Positions 23,410 to 31,780 of a stretch of DNA of 45,059 nucleotides are shown here, in pieces. The notes under the pieces were generated by a model that did no database searches, was not told the DNA's origin, and saw nothing but the letters and a program-made list of their open reading frames with translations. Source of the DNA: an uncultured Myxococcales bacterium (GTDB lineage: Bacteria; Myxococcota_A; Polyangia; Nannocystales; Nannocystaceae); NCBI GenBank assembly GCA_902826865.1, contig CADEGN010000027.1, forward strand, positions 1-45,059, read 5' to 3'. The number at the start of each line of letters is the position of its first letter. Position 1 is the first letter of the stretch. Position numbers and translations under genes: made by a program.

Positions 23410-26175
23410 ATGACGACCAGCGACCAGTCGCCGGCCTCCGATGGGATCCACACCGCGATCCTGCGTGCGGCCGTGGCCGCCCGCCTATTCGACGATGAAC
23501 CCAGCCGCGTCGGTCGCTTCATCATTGAACGCCGCCTCGGCGCCGGGGGCATGGGCACAGTTTACTTGGCTCGCGATCCGCAGCTGCTACGAGAGGTCGC
23601 GATCAAGTTGCTGCATGCCCGAGAGGGCGACGACACAGGCTATGCCGAACGAGCCCTACGCGAGGCGCGGTCGATGGCCAAACTGCAACATCCGAACGTG
23701 GTCGCGGTCTTCGAGGCGGGGGAGCATAGCGGGGGCGTCTACATCGCGATGGAATACGTTCGCGGTTCGACGTTGCGCGGTTGGCTCGGCGCCCGCACTC
23801 GCTCGATAGCTGAGATCGTTGCGGCGTTTGCCGCGGCTGGGCGCGGGTTGGCGGCCGCCCACGCCGCGGGCCTCATCCATCGCGACTTCAAGCCGGACAA
23901 TGTCCTCGTTGGCGAGGACGGGCGCGTGGCCGTCACCGATTTCGGGCTAGCGCGCGGGGAAGCTGTGCCCGTGTCGGCAGAGACCCGCCCGGCAACATCG
24001 GGCGCGAGCGATACCCCCGTGTCCACGGAGGGGCTGGCAGGGACTCCGGCGTACATGGCTCCCGAATGCCTCCGGGGTGGTGAAGCCAGTCGCGAGAGCG
24101 ATCAGTTTTCGTTCTGCGTTTCCCTCTACGAAGCGCTTTTCGGTGTGCGACCGTATGGCAGTTCGCTGGCTGACATCTCGAAGGTGGCGGCCGGTGCGGC
24201 GATTCGCTTGCCGGCCCGCGGCCCGCGCTTGCCGAGATGGCTGCGCGGAGCGTTGCTGCGCGGCCTTCGGCCTCAACCGCAGGCTCGGTGGCCGAACATG
24301 GCTGCCCTCGTCAACGAGTTGGCTACGGCGCAGAGTCGCCGACGGCGTAACTTCGTCATCGCGGCCGCGATCCCGGTGGTTGCCCTGGCCATCGCGATGG
24401 GGCGCCGCGATGACGTGTGCCGAGATCTCGACGCGCCGATCCGGGCGGTGTGGACCCCCGAGGCGCAGTCGGTCATCGCAGATCGAATCGAGGCGGCGAA
24501 GTTGCCGTATGGGCGAGCGAGCTGGGCGAGCGCAAGCGCTGAGTTCGAGCGCTGGGTCAGGCGTTGGGATGATACGGCCACGTCTGCCTGCCGCGCGCGC
24601 GTTGCCGAGGCCGAGTCCGCCGATGTCCTCGACCGAAAAATGGCGTGCCTCGATCGTGGCCGGCGAGCCGCGAGCGCTCTCATTGCGGCGATGAGCGAGC
24701 TCGCGGGGCCGGCGACTGAACGTGTCGCCGCCGCCATGACATCATTGCCGGCACCCGAGGATTGTTCGAACCTGGCGGCCCTCGCTCGGCGTGTGCCCCT
24801 GCCAGTCGATGCCATCCTGCGCGCGCCCGTGGAGGTCGCGATCACTGAGATCGCCCAGGCCCGCTCAGCCCACGCGCTCGGCGATTTCGATCGCGCCCGG
24901 GAGTTGGCGCAGCGCGCGAGCGAGAACGGGCGCGAACACGCGCCGACCCATGCGGATGCCCAGATTGCCATCGGTGATGCGGAGATCGAACTCGGAAACA
25001 CGCCCGCGGCCTTGGCCGCGTTTGATGCAGCGATCGTGGCAGCGGAGCGTGGGGGAGCCGATGACGATACCGCGCTGGCGTGGGTCTCACTCGTCGACGC
25101 CAGGGTTACCGCCGACGAGCTCGACATGGCCGGGGCTGCCGTGCGCATGGCCGAAGCGAAGCTCGACCACGCAGGCGACCGTGGCCGGACACTCGCGCGC
25201 CTCTTGCGGTTGAAGGCGGAGATTGCAGTTCGACTTGGCAAGCTCGAAGACGCCACCGCGCTGGTGCGCGAGTCGAGTGAGATCCTGCAGTCGCTGCCCA
25301 CTGCAATGACCGGCGACCTCGCGTCGGCGCGCATTGCCGAAGGCTTCGTCGACTACGCTGCGGGGCGTTATGAAGAGGCGCTCTCGCGCTTCCGCGCGGC
25401 TGCTGAGGATCATGGGGAGGTGTTCGGCGCCGAACACCCGCGCACACTCCTGGCCCGCACCAACGTCGCCAACGTTCTGGTCCAGCTTCAGCGATTGGAT
25501 GAGGCCCTCGTCGAGCATCAAGAGGTCCTTTCGTTGCGCCGACTCGTGCTCGGCCCCGATCATCCGATCCTCAGCGCGAATCTGATCGGCATCGCGGGGA
25601 TCTACTACCATCGCAACTCGTTGCCTGAAGCGGTTACCACGCAATTGGAGGCGATCAGACTGCTCGAACGCGCGCGCGGCGCTGAGCACGATCAAACCCT
25701 CGGCGCGCGTGAGAATCTGGTGGCTATGCTGGTGGCTGCCGATCGATCCGAGGCGGCGATCGTCGAGATCGACGGACTGCTGGCCACACGGATGAAGAGC
25801 GTCGGATCTGAGGATCCAGTATTGGCGTTTCTCTACGAATCGCGAGCCCGCGCCCACGAGAAGGAGGGAAGGATCGAGTTGGCGGTCGCTGACGTCGCGC
25901 GGGCCATCGCGCTGACACAGAAAGGACTCGCACCCGATCACGCGTCGTTGGTGGGCATGTCCACGCTGGCCGCTGGCCTTGCGCTGCGGCGGGGTATGGT
26001 CGTGGACGCTGGCCGTCATATCGAGCGGGCGTTGGCGATCGGCGAGGCCGCCTACGGGCCGGATAGCCCGGTGATTGCACCGACCTTGCGCGTTGCCGCG
26101 GACGTTGCCGTGGCCGGTGCCGACGCGGCGAAGGCCGAGCAACTCCGGGTTCGTGCCGCTGCCTTGGTTCGCTGA
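23410..26175 (+). CDS. Ser/Thr protein kinase with membrane helix and TPR sensor region
   Basis: The product is 921 aa from ATG 23410, which avoids the unrelated kinase fragment further upstream. The kinase domain (36-310) is complete: GAGGMG 44-49, K66, HRDFKPDN 157-164, DFG 177-179 and APE 217-219. A single membrane helix (314-330, NFVIAAAIPVVALAIAM) is followed by about 590 residues of helical TPR-like repeats, for example ARELAQRASENGREHAPTHA and EALSRFRAAAEDHGEVFG. This matches the common myxobacterial kinase-TPR architecture. The helix would place the TPR region outside the cytoplasm. It converges with an ECF sigma gene 27 bp away, and such kinase/sigma pairs may work together. Confidence 0.95.
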   Translation: MTTSDQSPASDGIHTAILRAAVAARLFDDEPSRVGRFIIERRLGAGGMGTVYLARDPQLLREVAIKLLHAREGDDTGYAERALREARSMAKLQHPNVVAVFEAGEHSGGVYIAMEYVRGSTLRGWLGARTRSIAEIVAAFAAAGRGLAAAHAAGLIHRDFKPDNVLVGEDGRVAVTDFGLARGEAVPVSAETRPATSGASDTPVSTEGLAGTPAYMAPECLRGGEASRESDQFSFCVSLYEALFGVRPYGSSLADISKVAAGAAIRLPARGPRLPRWLRGALLRGLRPQPQARWPNMAALVNELATAQSRRRRNFVIAAAIPVVALAIAMGRRDDVCRDLDAPIRAVWTPEAQSVIADRIEAAKLPYGRASWASASAEFERWVRRWDDTATSACRARVAEAESADVLDRKMACLDRGRRAASALIAAMSELAGPATERVAAAMTSLPAPEDCSNLAALARRVPLPVDAILRAPVEVAITEIAQARSAHALGDFDRARELAQRASENGREHAPTHADAQIAIGDAEIELGNTPAALAAFDAAIVAAERGGADDDTALAWVSLVDARVTADELDMAGAAVRMAEAKLDHAGDRGRTLARLLRLKAEIAVRLGKLEDATALVRESSEILQSLPTAMTGDLASARIAEGFVDYAAGRYEEALSRFRAAAEDHGEVFGAEHPRTLLARTNVANVLVQLQRLDEALVEHQEVLSLRRLVLGPDHPILSANLIGIAGIYYHRNSLPEAVTTQLEAIRLLERARGAEHDQTLGARENLVAMLVAADRSEAAIVEIDGLLATRMKSVGSEDPVLAFLYESRARAHEKEGRIELAVADVARAIALTQKGLAPDHASLVGMSTLAAGLALRRGMVVDAGRHIERALAIGEAAYGPDSPVIAPTLRVAADVAVAGADAAKAEQLRVRAAALVR

Positions 26176-26202
26176 GCAGCAGCCCGCGTACCACCACGGG
26201 CA

Positions 26203-26823
26203 CTAGCTCGGCGCAGCGAGATGGAGTTGTGCGAGCCATTGGCCGATGTCGCTCATCGTCGAAGCCACGAGTTCGGGTGATGTCCCCAGGCGTTCGACGT
26301 GTTCCCGCAACTTCTCCGATCCGCGACGGAGGCGGCTCCGCACGGTCGCCTCGGGAATGTCGAGGGCCGCCGCGAGCTCGGGCCCGCTCATCCCCTCCCA
26401 GTAATACAGCTCGAGCGTGACCTGAAACTCCATTGGGAGCATCCGCAAGGCCTGTAGGAGGATCTGCTGTTCGCGGTGTTTGGCATAGGCAGTGCTGACG
26501 CCCGGGGAGAGATCCGCCAATGATTCGTGCTCGACGTCGATCTCTCGGTGAGGCGCTCGTGATCGGATGTGCGCATAGAGCACCAGCTTGGCCGTGCCGA
26601 ACAAATAGGCACGAAAGCTGCCGTCGTCGCGTATGCGATCGCGACCGCGAACGACCGCGACCATCGTCTCTTGGATTAGGTCCTCGACGCCGACATCGAC
26701 TTTGTTGCGGAAGAAGCGATGCAAGGCGCGAAAATGCCTGTCAAATAGGCGACTCCCGGCCCGGCTATCTCCGTCACGCCACCGGGCGAGGAGCTCGCGG
26801 TCATCGTCGCTCGTCTCCGCCAC
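26203..26823 (-). CDS. ECF-type RNA polymerase sigma factor
   Basis: The product is 206 aa from GTG 26823 (VAETSDDDRELLARWRDGDS). An open frame runs 12 codons further upstream, but that stretch holds a good promoter (see 26831-26859), so the later GTG is preferred. Region 2 is LFDRHFRALHRFFRNKV with VEDLIQETMVAVVRG. Region 4 is LRMLPMEFQVTLELYYWEGM with the helix-turn-helix GPELAAALDIPEATVRSRLR. There is no fused domain. It lies 36 bp after the SGNH lipoprotein gene on the same strand and converges with the TPR kinase gene. Confidence 0.9.
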   Translation of the reverse strand: MAETSDDDRELLARWRDGDSRAGSRLFDRHFRALHRFFRNKVDVGVEDLIQETMVAVVRGRDRIRDDGSFRAYLFGTAKLVLYAHIRSRAPHREIDVEHESLADLSPGVSTAYAKHREQQILLQALRMLPMEFQVTLELYYWEGMSGPELAAALDIPEATVRSRLRRGSEKLREHVERLGTSPELVASTMSDIGQWLAQLHLAAPS

Positions 26824-26830
26824 CGCGTTG

Positions 26831-26859
26831 ATGGTACGCCGGATCGGGCGTTGTGTCAC
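26831..26859 (-). promoter_or_regulatory. promoter with leaderless GTG for the sigma gene
   Basis: On the minus strand GTGACA (26854-26859) is followed after exactly 17 bp by TACCAT (26831-26836). GTG begins seven bases later at 26823, so the transcript would start at or very near the start codon. Confidence 0.55.
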
Positions 26860-26895
26860 ACTGGCGACCGTCGTCCCACGATACGCGCGGGCCGG

Positions 26896-28557
26896 TCAGC
26901 GCACGGGTAGCTCGAAGTGCACAGCCCAGTTGAATAGCGGGTATCCGAATCGGCTGGGCGTGCTGTCGCTGTCGCGGAGGTTGCCACGCGCGCCGGTTTG
27001 CGGCCCGGCCGGCTCGTCTGGGGTGCCGGTCCATGCGTAGCGGATCCTGGGGTTTTCGCCGATCGGCTCGGCCGCCAACTCAACCTCGACCGTCGTGTCA
27101 TTGATCAGCACGACGTCTTCGATCGCTGGAGGGTCGCCGCTATCATCGGTGAACTCGAAACCATAGAATCCGGGGTTGTCGACGAGCGCTTCGTCGAGCA
27201 CCAGGGGAGGGACGGGTACGTCGAACGCGATCGAGATCGTTGTCGCGTCGCGCGTGGCTGCTTGCGGCCGGAGCGGGATCCATCGCTCACCCGCGACCAG
27301 CACGCGAGAAAACGCCTTTGCGTAGTACTCGCCCAGCCACTGCTCGCCTTCGCCCGTGAGGTGGATGCCGTCCGAGTAGGGCAAGAAGTACTTGGGCCCC
27401 ACCACGAACATCGACTCAGGTCGCGCGGCTGCAGCTGCGAGCTGCAGCCCAGGGATCGCCGACCGAGCGTCACCGTAGGCCGTGAAGCTCGATACCTGGC
27501 AATAGAACATCGGGACGGGCAGCGCTTGGCCAGTCAGGGCTTGGGTATCGGTCTCGTAGTCGCTCTGCCACTCAAGCAGGTCCTGGTCGTAGGCTGCGTT
27601 TCCGGCAATGTGGTCGCTTTCGCCATGGATGACCGCGACGGCACGCACGGCGTGCACTTCGTCCTGGGCGCCGGAGATCATCGCTCCCGCGTTCACCTGC
27701 GCCATCCCGTTCGCGTAGGCGGCGGTCCCCTTCTTGATCGCGGAGTACGGCGCGCCCGATACGCCATGGCAAGACGCGAGAACACGCATCGAAAAACCGT
27801 CGCGCGCAACGAGTTCATGCAGCAGGTTTGCTGAACCTGAGGCGATCGTCTCGCCCCACGAGCCGTTTTGCGTCTCCGCCAGGGGAACGAATTCGGAGAG
27901 ACCGGTGCCGCCCGCGCGCACGCCCTGGGCGAACATCAGGTTGTCGTACGGCTGTTCGGTGGAGACCACGCTCGAGGCGTAGCCTTCGGAAAGCGACTGG
28001 CCCGTGATGAGGATGTGATGGACCGTCGCGGCGACGCATTGTCCGCCAAGGCAGGGTTGCCCGGTCGCGCAAGGTGCATCGCATCCTCCGCAGTGGCCCT
28101 CGTCGCGCGCCGGGTCGACGCAGGCCGCGGCGCAGGCCACGAGGTCGCCCGGGCAGACGCATCCACCCGCGCTGCAGGAGGCCCCGGCCGGGCAAACTTT
28201 GTCGCAGGCCCCGCAATGAACGGGGTCGGTGTCGAGATCGGTGCATAGCCCTCCGCAGGCGTCCGGGGCGGCCGCATCCTCGCACGTCGCGGCGCACGCT
28301 CCGTCGATGCACATCTCGGTGGCGTTGCAGGCGTGATCGCATTCGCCACAATGTTGTACGTCGCTCTGCAAGGCGACGCACCCGCCGCAGTCGACCAGAG
28401 CGGGGGGACAATTGCCGCCAACACTGCTCTCCTGCGCGGCTGTGCCCGACGGCAGCGTGGTTCCAACGCTAGCTTCCGTCGTCGAGTCCGCGCCGCCGCC
28501 GGGCACCCCTTCGTAGCAGGCGCCAAGCGCGACGAGGATCACGGCCCGAAAGCGCAC
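26896..28557 (-). CDS. Cys-rich lipoprotein with SGNH-type (sialate O-acetylesterase-like) hydrolase domain
   Basis: The product is 553 aa from GTG 28557, chosen because a lipoprotein signal follows directly (RFRAVILVALGAC). After a Ser/Thr linker come four or five Cys-rich repeats of the form C-x-x-C-D-x-x-C (HCGECDHACNATEMCIDGAC, HCGACDKVCPAG, HCGGCDAPCATGQPC). From about residue 180 a hydrolase domain appears: catalytic Ser in ILITGQSLSEGY, GESDH for the oxyanion region, and the Asp-x-x-His pair in SDGIHLTGEGEQW. It probably removes acyl groups from extracellular carbohydrate or polymer, but the substrate is unknown. A C-terminal beta-rich domain ends the protein. Confidence 0.85.
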   Translation of the reverse strand: MRFRAVILVALGACYEGVPGGGADSTTEASVGTTLPSGTAAQESSVGGNCPPALVDCGGCVALQSDVQHCGECDHACNATEMCIDGACAATCEDAAAPDACGGLCTDLDTDPVHCGACDKVCPAGASCSAGGCVCPGDLVACAAACVDPARDEGHCGGCDAPCATGQPCLGGQCVAATVHHILITGQSLSEGYASSVVSTEQPYDNLMFAQGVRAGGTGLSEFVPLAETQNGSWGETIASGSANLLHELVARDGFSMRVLASCHGVSGAPYSAIKKGTAAYANGMAQVNAGAMISGAQDEVHAVRAVAVIHGESDHIAGNAAYDQDLLEWQSDYETDTQALTGQALPVPMFYCQVSSFTAYGDARSAIPGLQLAAAAARPESMFVVGPKYFLPYSDGIHLTGEGEQWLGEYYAKAFSRVLVAGERWIPLRPQAATRDATTISIAFDVPVPPLVLDEALVDNPGFYGFEFTDDSGDPPAIEDVVLINDTTVEVELAAEPIGENPRIRYAWTGTPDEPAGPQTGARGNLRDSDSTPSRFGYPLFNWAVHFELPVR

Positions 28558-28748
28558 GAGTGGAGCGTAGCATGCGGGCGCGGGGTCGTGCGCCCGCTCC
28601 GGCGCTCGTTTGCCTTGGTTGCTTGCGCAGCGTGTGCCGGTGCTCAACAAGATTTCTCGGCGACACATCGTCGACTCGGAGCGCCCAGAAACGTCGGACG
28701 TGCGCCGGGCGTATTTCGAGCTCCGAGCCCCGGCGTTGGCCGTTGATC

Positions 28749-29192
28749 TCACTCCTGCGGTGAGCAGCTCTCGAGGCCGCGCTGGATCGTCTCAGGCAGC
28801 TGCACGCATGCGTCGTAACCGACGTAGTAGTCGTCGAGGCAGGGGTCCGCGGAGTCATCGTCCGTGCACGACAACCGCGCGTCGAGGCACTCGGTGTAGT
28901 TGCCCTCAAGCTCGAGAACGCAGTCAAGCCACGAGGCCGCCGCATCCTCGTCGCGGCCAAGCGCGTCCTCGTAGCAGGCCTGGGTCGAAGGACCGAAGTA
29001 GCCAAAGTTGCCTGTGCATTCGCTGTACGAATCGTACCCCTCCGCCTCCCAGCACTCGCAAGCGATCGCCGCCTGGTTATTGATTTCGCGGACAAAGTCC
29101 GATGTGCGCTCGTGGAGCGTGGGCTCCTTATCGCAGGCGGGCAGGGCCAACGGCAGGAGGACGATGAAACGGAATGCTCGGGCGAGATACAT
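28749..29192 (-). CDS. small Cys-rich lipoprotein
   Basis: The product is 147 aa from ATG 29192, with AAGGAG seven bases upstream. The signal MYLARAFRFIVLLPLALPAC gives a lipidated Cys20. The mature part is acidic and has about ten further cysteines spaced through it (CECWEAEGYDSYSECTGNF, CYEDALGRDEDAAASWLDC), similar to uncharacterised myxobacterial lipoproteins with DUF-like W-x-x-C patterns. It is on the same strand as the SGNH gene, 191 bp upstream of it. Function is unknown. Confidence 0.85.
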   Translation of the reverse strand: MYLARAFRFIVLLPLALPACDKEPTLHERTSDFVREINNQAAIACECWEAEGYDSYSECTGNFGYFGPSTQACYEDALGRDEDAAASWLDCVLELEGNYTECLDARLSCTDDDSADPCLDDYYVGYDACVQLPETIQRGLESCSPQE

Positions 29193-29357
29193 GGGAGAGC
29201 TCCTTCTCTTGTTCTGGTGTGAAACGCCCGAGAATCGATCCCGGGCGCTGACGTTTTCGGCATTGCAATAAAGCGGTCTACTGTGATCGCGGAGAGGTCT
29301 GCCCGTGTTTGCGGGTTGGCGCAGCCGCCGAGCAGGCAGTGAAAAGATTCGAATGTG

Positions 29358-29912
29358 CTACTCGCACATGCAGAGCTGGGTGCCGCTGCCGAGGCCACAG
29401 GCCGGGTCAGCGGCGCGCGTCCAGCCATCCCGCACGCACAACGCGTCGCAGTCCTCGACCTCCTGCGTCGCGCAGGTGAGGAGGTCGTCACCGGCGCACT
29501 CGTAGGTGTCACCGACGTGGCACCCGCTGGGGCGAAACACCGTGCCTTGCTCGCAGTAGGACGGCTCGGCGCAGAAGCCGAACTCCAACTCACCGGTCAT
29601 CGCGCCGCAGCAGCCGCTACCGCAGCCCTCGGCCGAGGTGCAGACCTCGCGGCACACGTAGCCGTTGTCGGCGCTGCCGATGCAGAGCGCGCTCCCGTCC
29701 TGCGGCGTGTCGTCGTAGTCGCAGCAATCGTTCGCGACGATGCAGCTGTCTTCCAGCTCGCCGCACGACGGACCGGGATCCGGCTCTGGGTTGGGTTGAT
29801 CGTTCTTGCCCGGATCCGTCGACGCACCGATCGGGTCTCGATCGGTGGGGTTGAAGCACCCTGCGACAACGAGCATGAGTCCCAGCCAGACTGTCGACGT
29901 TCGGTGCGCCAT
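29358..29912 (-). CDS. Cys-rich lipoprotein
   Basis: The product is 184 aa from ATG 29912 (MAHRTSTVWLGLMLVVAGC, lipidated Cys19). An Asp/Pro/Asn-rich linker is followed by a disulfide-type domain with about 18 cysteines, including CCDYDDTPQDGSALC, CTSAEGCGSGCCGAM and a C-terminal GTQLCMCE. The Cys pattern suggests a compact secreted domain held by disulfides; no enzyme motif is seen. The gene is divergent from 30166, and the 27-bp hairpin lies in the gap between them. The longer open frame upstream has no signal sequence and crosses that hairpin. Confidence 0.85.
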   Translation of the reverse strand: MAHRTSTVWLGLMLVVAGCFNPTDRDPIGASTDPGKNDQPNPEPDPGPSCGELEDSCIVANDCCDYDDTPQDGSALCIGSADNGYVCREVCTSAEGCGSGCCGAMTGELEFGFCAEPSYCEQGTVFRPSGCHVGDTYECAGDDLLTCATQEVEDCDALCVRDGWTRAADPACGLGSGTQLCMCE

Positions 29913-30077
29913 GACGTAGATGGAGTGCGGGCTGCAGGAAAATCGATCCCTGGCCCAGGGCATGCCCTTCACGATCCACACTGCGCTTGAGCGGTTTTGC
30001 ACATCGGCCAGGATTGCAAGCCCACTCTTGCAGAGCCGGAGGGCGACTGTTCGGCCAATCGACGACACAACCCCGCG

Positions 30078-30140
30078 AGCCCTGAAGTGGGCAGAGGGCG
30101 TCCGCAACATTGACGGACGCCCTCTGCTGACTTCAGGGCT
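30078..30140. repeat. large inverted repeat (27-bp arms, 9-base loop)
   Basis: Arm one is 30078-30104 and arm two is 30114-30140; 25 of 27 pairs match, and the loop is CAACATTGA. There is no T-tract, so a standard Rho-independent terminator is unlikely. It lies between divergent start codons at 29912 and 30166, ending 25 bp before the latter. Confidence 0.9.
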
Positions 30141-30165
30141 AGCATGTACGTCGGGGGATTGCTTC

Positions 30166-31728
30166 ATGCCCAGCCGCCGATCGTGCTGCCTCGTGCCGCC
30201 CTACTTCGCGGCCCTGTTCATCGCTTGCTCGACGCCCGCAGCCGACGATGGCGGCGCTGCGACGGGCGACGGGACGATCGGCGTGTCGACGGCGACCTCC
30301 AACGGTGTCGGCGCGTCGACGGCGGCGACCGAAGCAACCGCAGCCGTGTCCGACACCGCTGGCACCACCGGCGCGGACACCGGGACCACAGCAGACGCGC
30401 CAACCGAGCTCGTGATGAGCATCACGGACCATGGCGTGACCTGGACGTTCGACGCTCCGGTGTCCGCAGGCCAATTCGTCACCGGCGAGTGGTTCATCGT
30501 CGGCCCGGCGACCGTCGCCAGCATCGATCCGCCGCCTTCGCCCGGCCGTAACGGTAGCATCGTGAATCTGCCGCTGACGCAGGATCGATCGCCGTGGGAC
30601 GATCGCGTGGAGTCCGATCGATTCGATCCATCCTTGCGTCGGGACCCACCGGTCGCCCTGGCCGTTGGCGAGGCATTGCTCTCGTCGATTTCGGTCGATC
30701 AGGTCGGCATGGTCGAGAACTGGCTGCGCGAGGGCAACGGTGAGGCATCCGCGTCGCCGGTGTGGAGCATTTCAGTGCTCACCTGTCTGGCCGAGGCACC
30801 GCCGGTGGACGCGTTCCGTCCTTCGTTTGCCGATCCCGAGCAGCGCATCTACCGTTTGAGCCAGCTCGATCGCGCCGCGATCGGGTCAGTCGCATTGCCC
30901 GCATCGGTGAATCTTGACCCCACACTACCTGCGGACTTCGCAGCTCGGTTCGTACGCCCATGGGTCGACAATGTCTTTTATGGCTTCGACGCGCAGGTCG
31001 AGTACATGCCGATGTACGGTCGCGAATGGGGTCGCGCCGTTGGCATCGCGAGCATGCTGCTGCTTGCTGACCTTCCGGCGGAGCACCTCGACGCGCAGGA
31101 ACAGATACTCATCGGTTTTGTCCAGCGGGGCATCGATCTGTGGGGCATGGTTCGCGCGGGTTACCCGGGTTGGTACGCACACGGCGGACATGGCAGCGGA
31201 CGCAAGTGGCCCATCGTTTGGTCCGGGCTCATGCTAGGCGACGAGGAAATGGCGTCGCCGACCTCGACGCTACCAGCGGTGCAGTTCGGCGAAGACATGC
31301 ATACCGCCTATGCCGCCGACGTCCCTGGCGGCGGTCCGACTTGGTGGGACCAGTCGAGCGTCGTGTACACCGGGCACATGGGCCTTTGGGAGGGCGCTGT
31401 CGTCAGCGACACGCCGGGTTGGGGCCCGTATGAACATCTGCCCCCCGAGCAATGGCTCGCCGACGCGCTCGGCGAGAGCTACCGTCGCTGCTGCACGAGC
31501 ATCGCGTGGGCGGGTCAAGCGCTGGCGGCTCGTATTGTCGGCGCCCAGGACGCGTGGGGCCATGATGCGTTCTTCGACTATGTCGACCGCTGGATGGATC
31601 CGGCCGGCGACGCGGAGTATGTCGCGGCGATCTCGCAGGCGAATGGGCACGACTTCTCAGGGGACTACGCTGCGCAAGGTCAAGCGTGGGATGGGCTTGT
31701 CGAAGCGATGTGGGCTTCGTATCGTTAG
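30166..31728 (+). CDS. lipoprotein with large unrecognised helical domain
   Basis: The product is 520 aa from ATG 30166, start chosen for the signal MPSRRSCCLVPPYFAALFIAC (in two pieces, MPSRRSCC and PPYFAALFIAC). A Thr/Ala-rich linker (about 25-80) precedes a folded region of over 400 residues. Its second half has aromatic-rich motifs, namely YPGWYAHGGHGSGRKWP, GGGPTWWDQSSVVYTGHMG and WAGQALAARIVGAQDAWGHD. The alternating helical pattern with conserved Trp, His and Gly loops recalls alpha/alpha-toroid polysaccharide-active enzymes, but no family could be named. The hairpin at 30078-30140 is in its leader. It is followed 52 bp later by another lipoprotein gene on the same strand. Confidence 0.8.
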   Translation: MPSRRSCCLVPPYFAALFIACSTPAADDGGAATGDGTIGVSTATSNGVGASTAATEATAAVSDTAGTTGADTGTTADAPTELVMSITDHGVTWTFDAPVSAGQFVTGEWFIVGPATVASIDPPPSPGRNGSIVNLPLTQDRSPWDDRVESDRFDPSLRRDPPVALAVGEALLSSISVDQVGMVENWLREGNGEASASPVWSISVLTCLAEAPPVDAFRPSFADPEQRIYRLSQLDRAAIGSVALPASVNLDPTLPADFAARFVRPWVDNVFYGFDAQVEYMPMYGREWGRAVGIASMLLLADLPAEHLDAQEQILIGFVQRGIDLWGMVRAGYPGWYAHGGHGSGRKWPIVWSGLMLGDEEMASPTSTLPAVQFGEDMHTAYAADVPGGGPTWWDQSSVVYTGHMGLWEGAVVSDTPGWGPYEHLPPEQWLADALGESYRRCCTSIAWAGQALAARIVGAQDAWGHDAFFDYVDRWMDPAGDAEYVAAISQANGHDFSGDYAAQGQAWDGLVEAMWASYR

Positions 31729-31780
31729 ACGTCCACTGGACGCGCGTTTTCGCCTTGAATCCAGACCCCAACGCCGGCGT

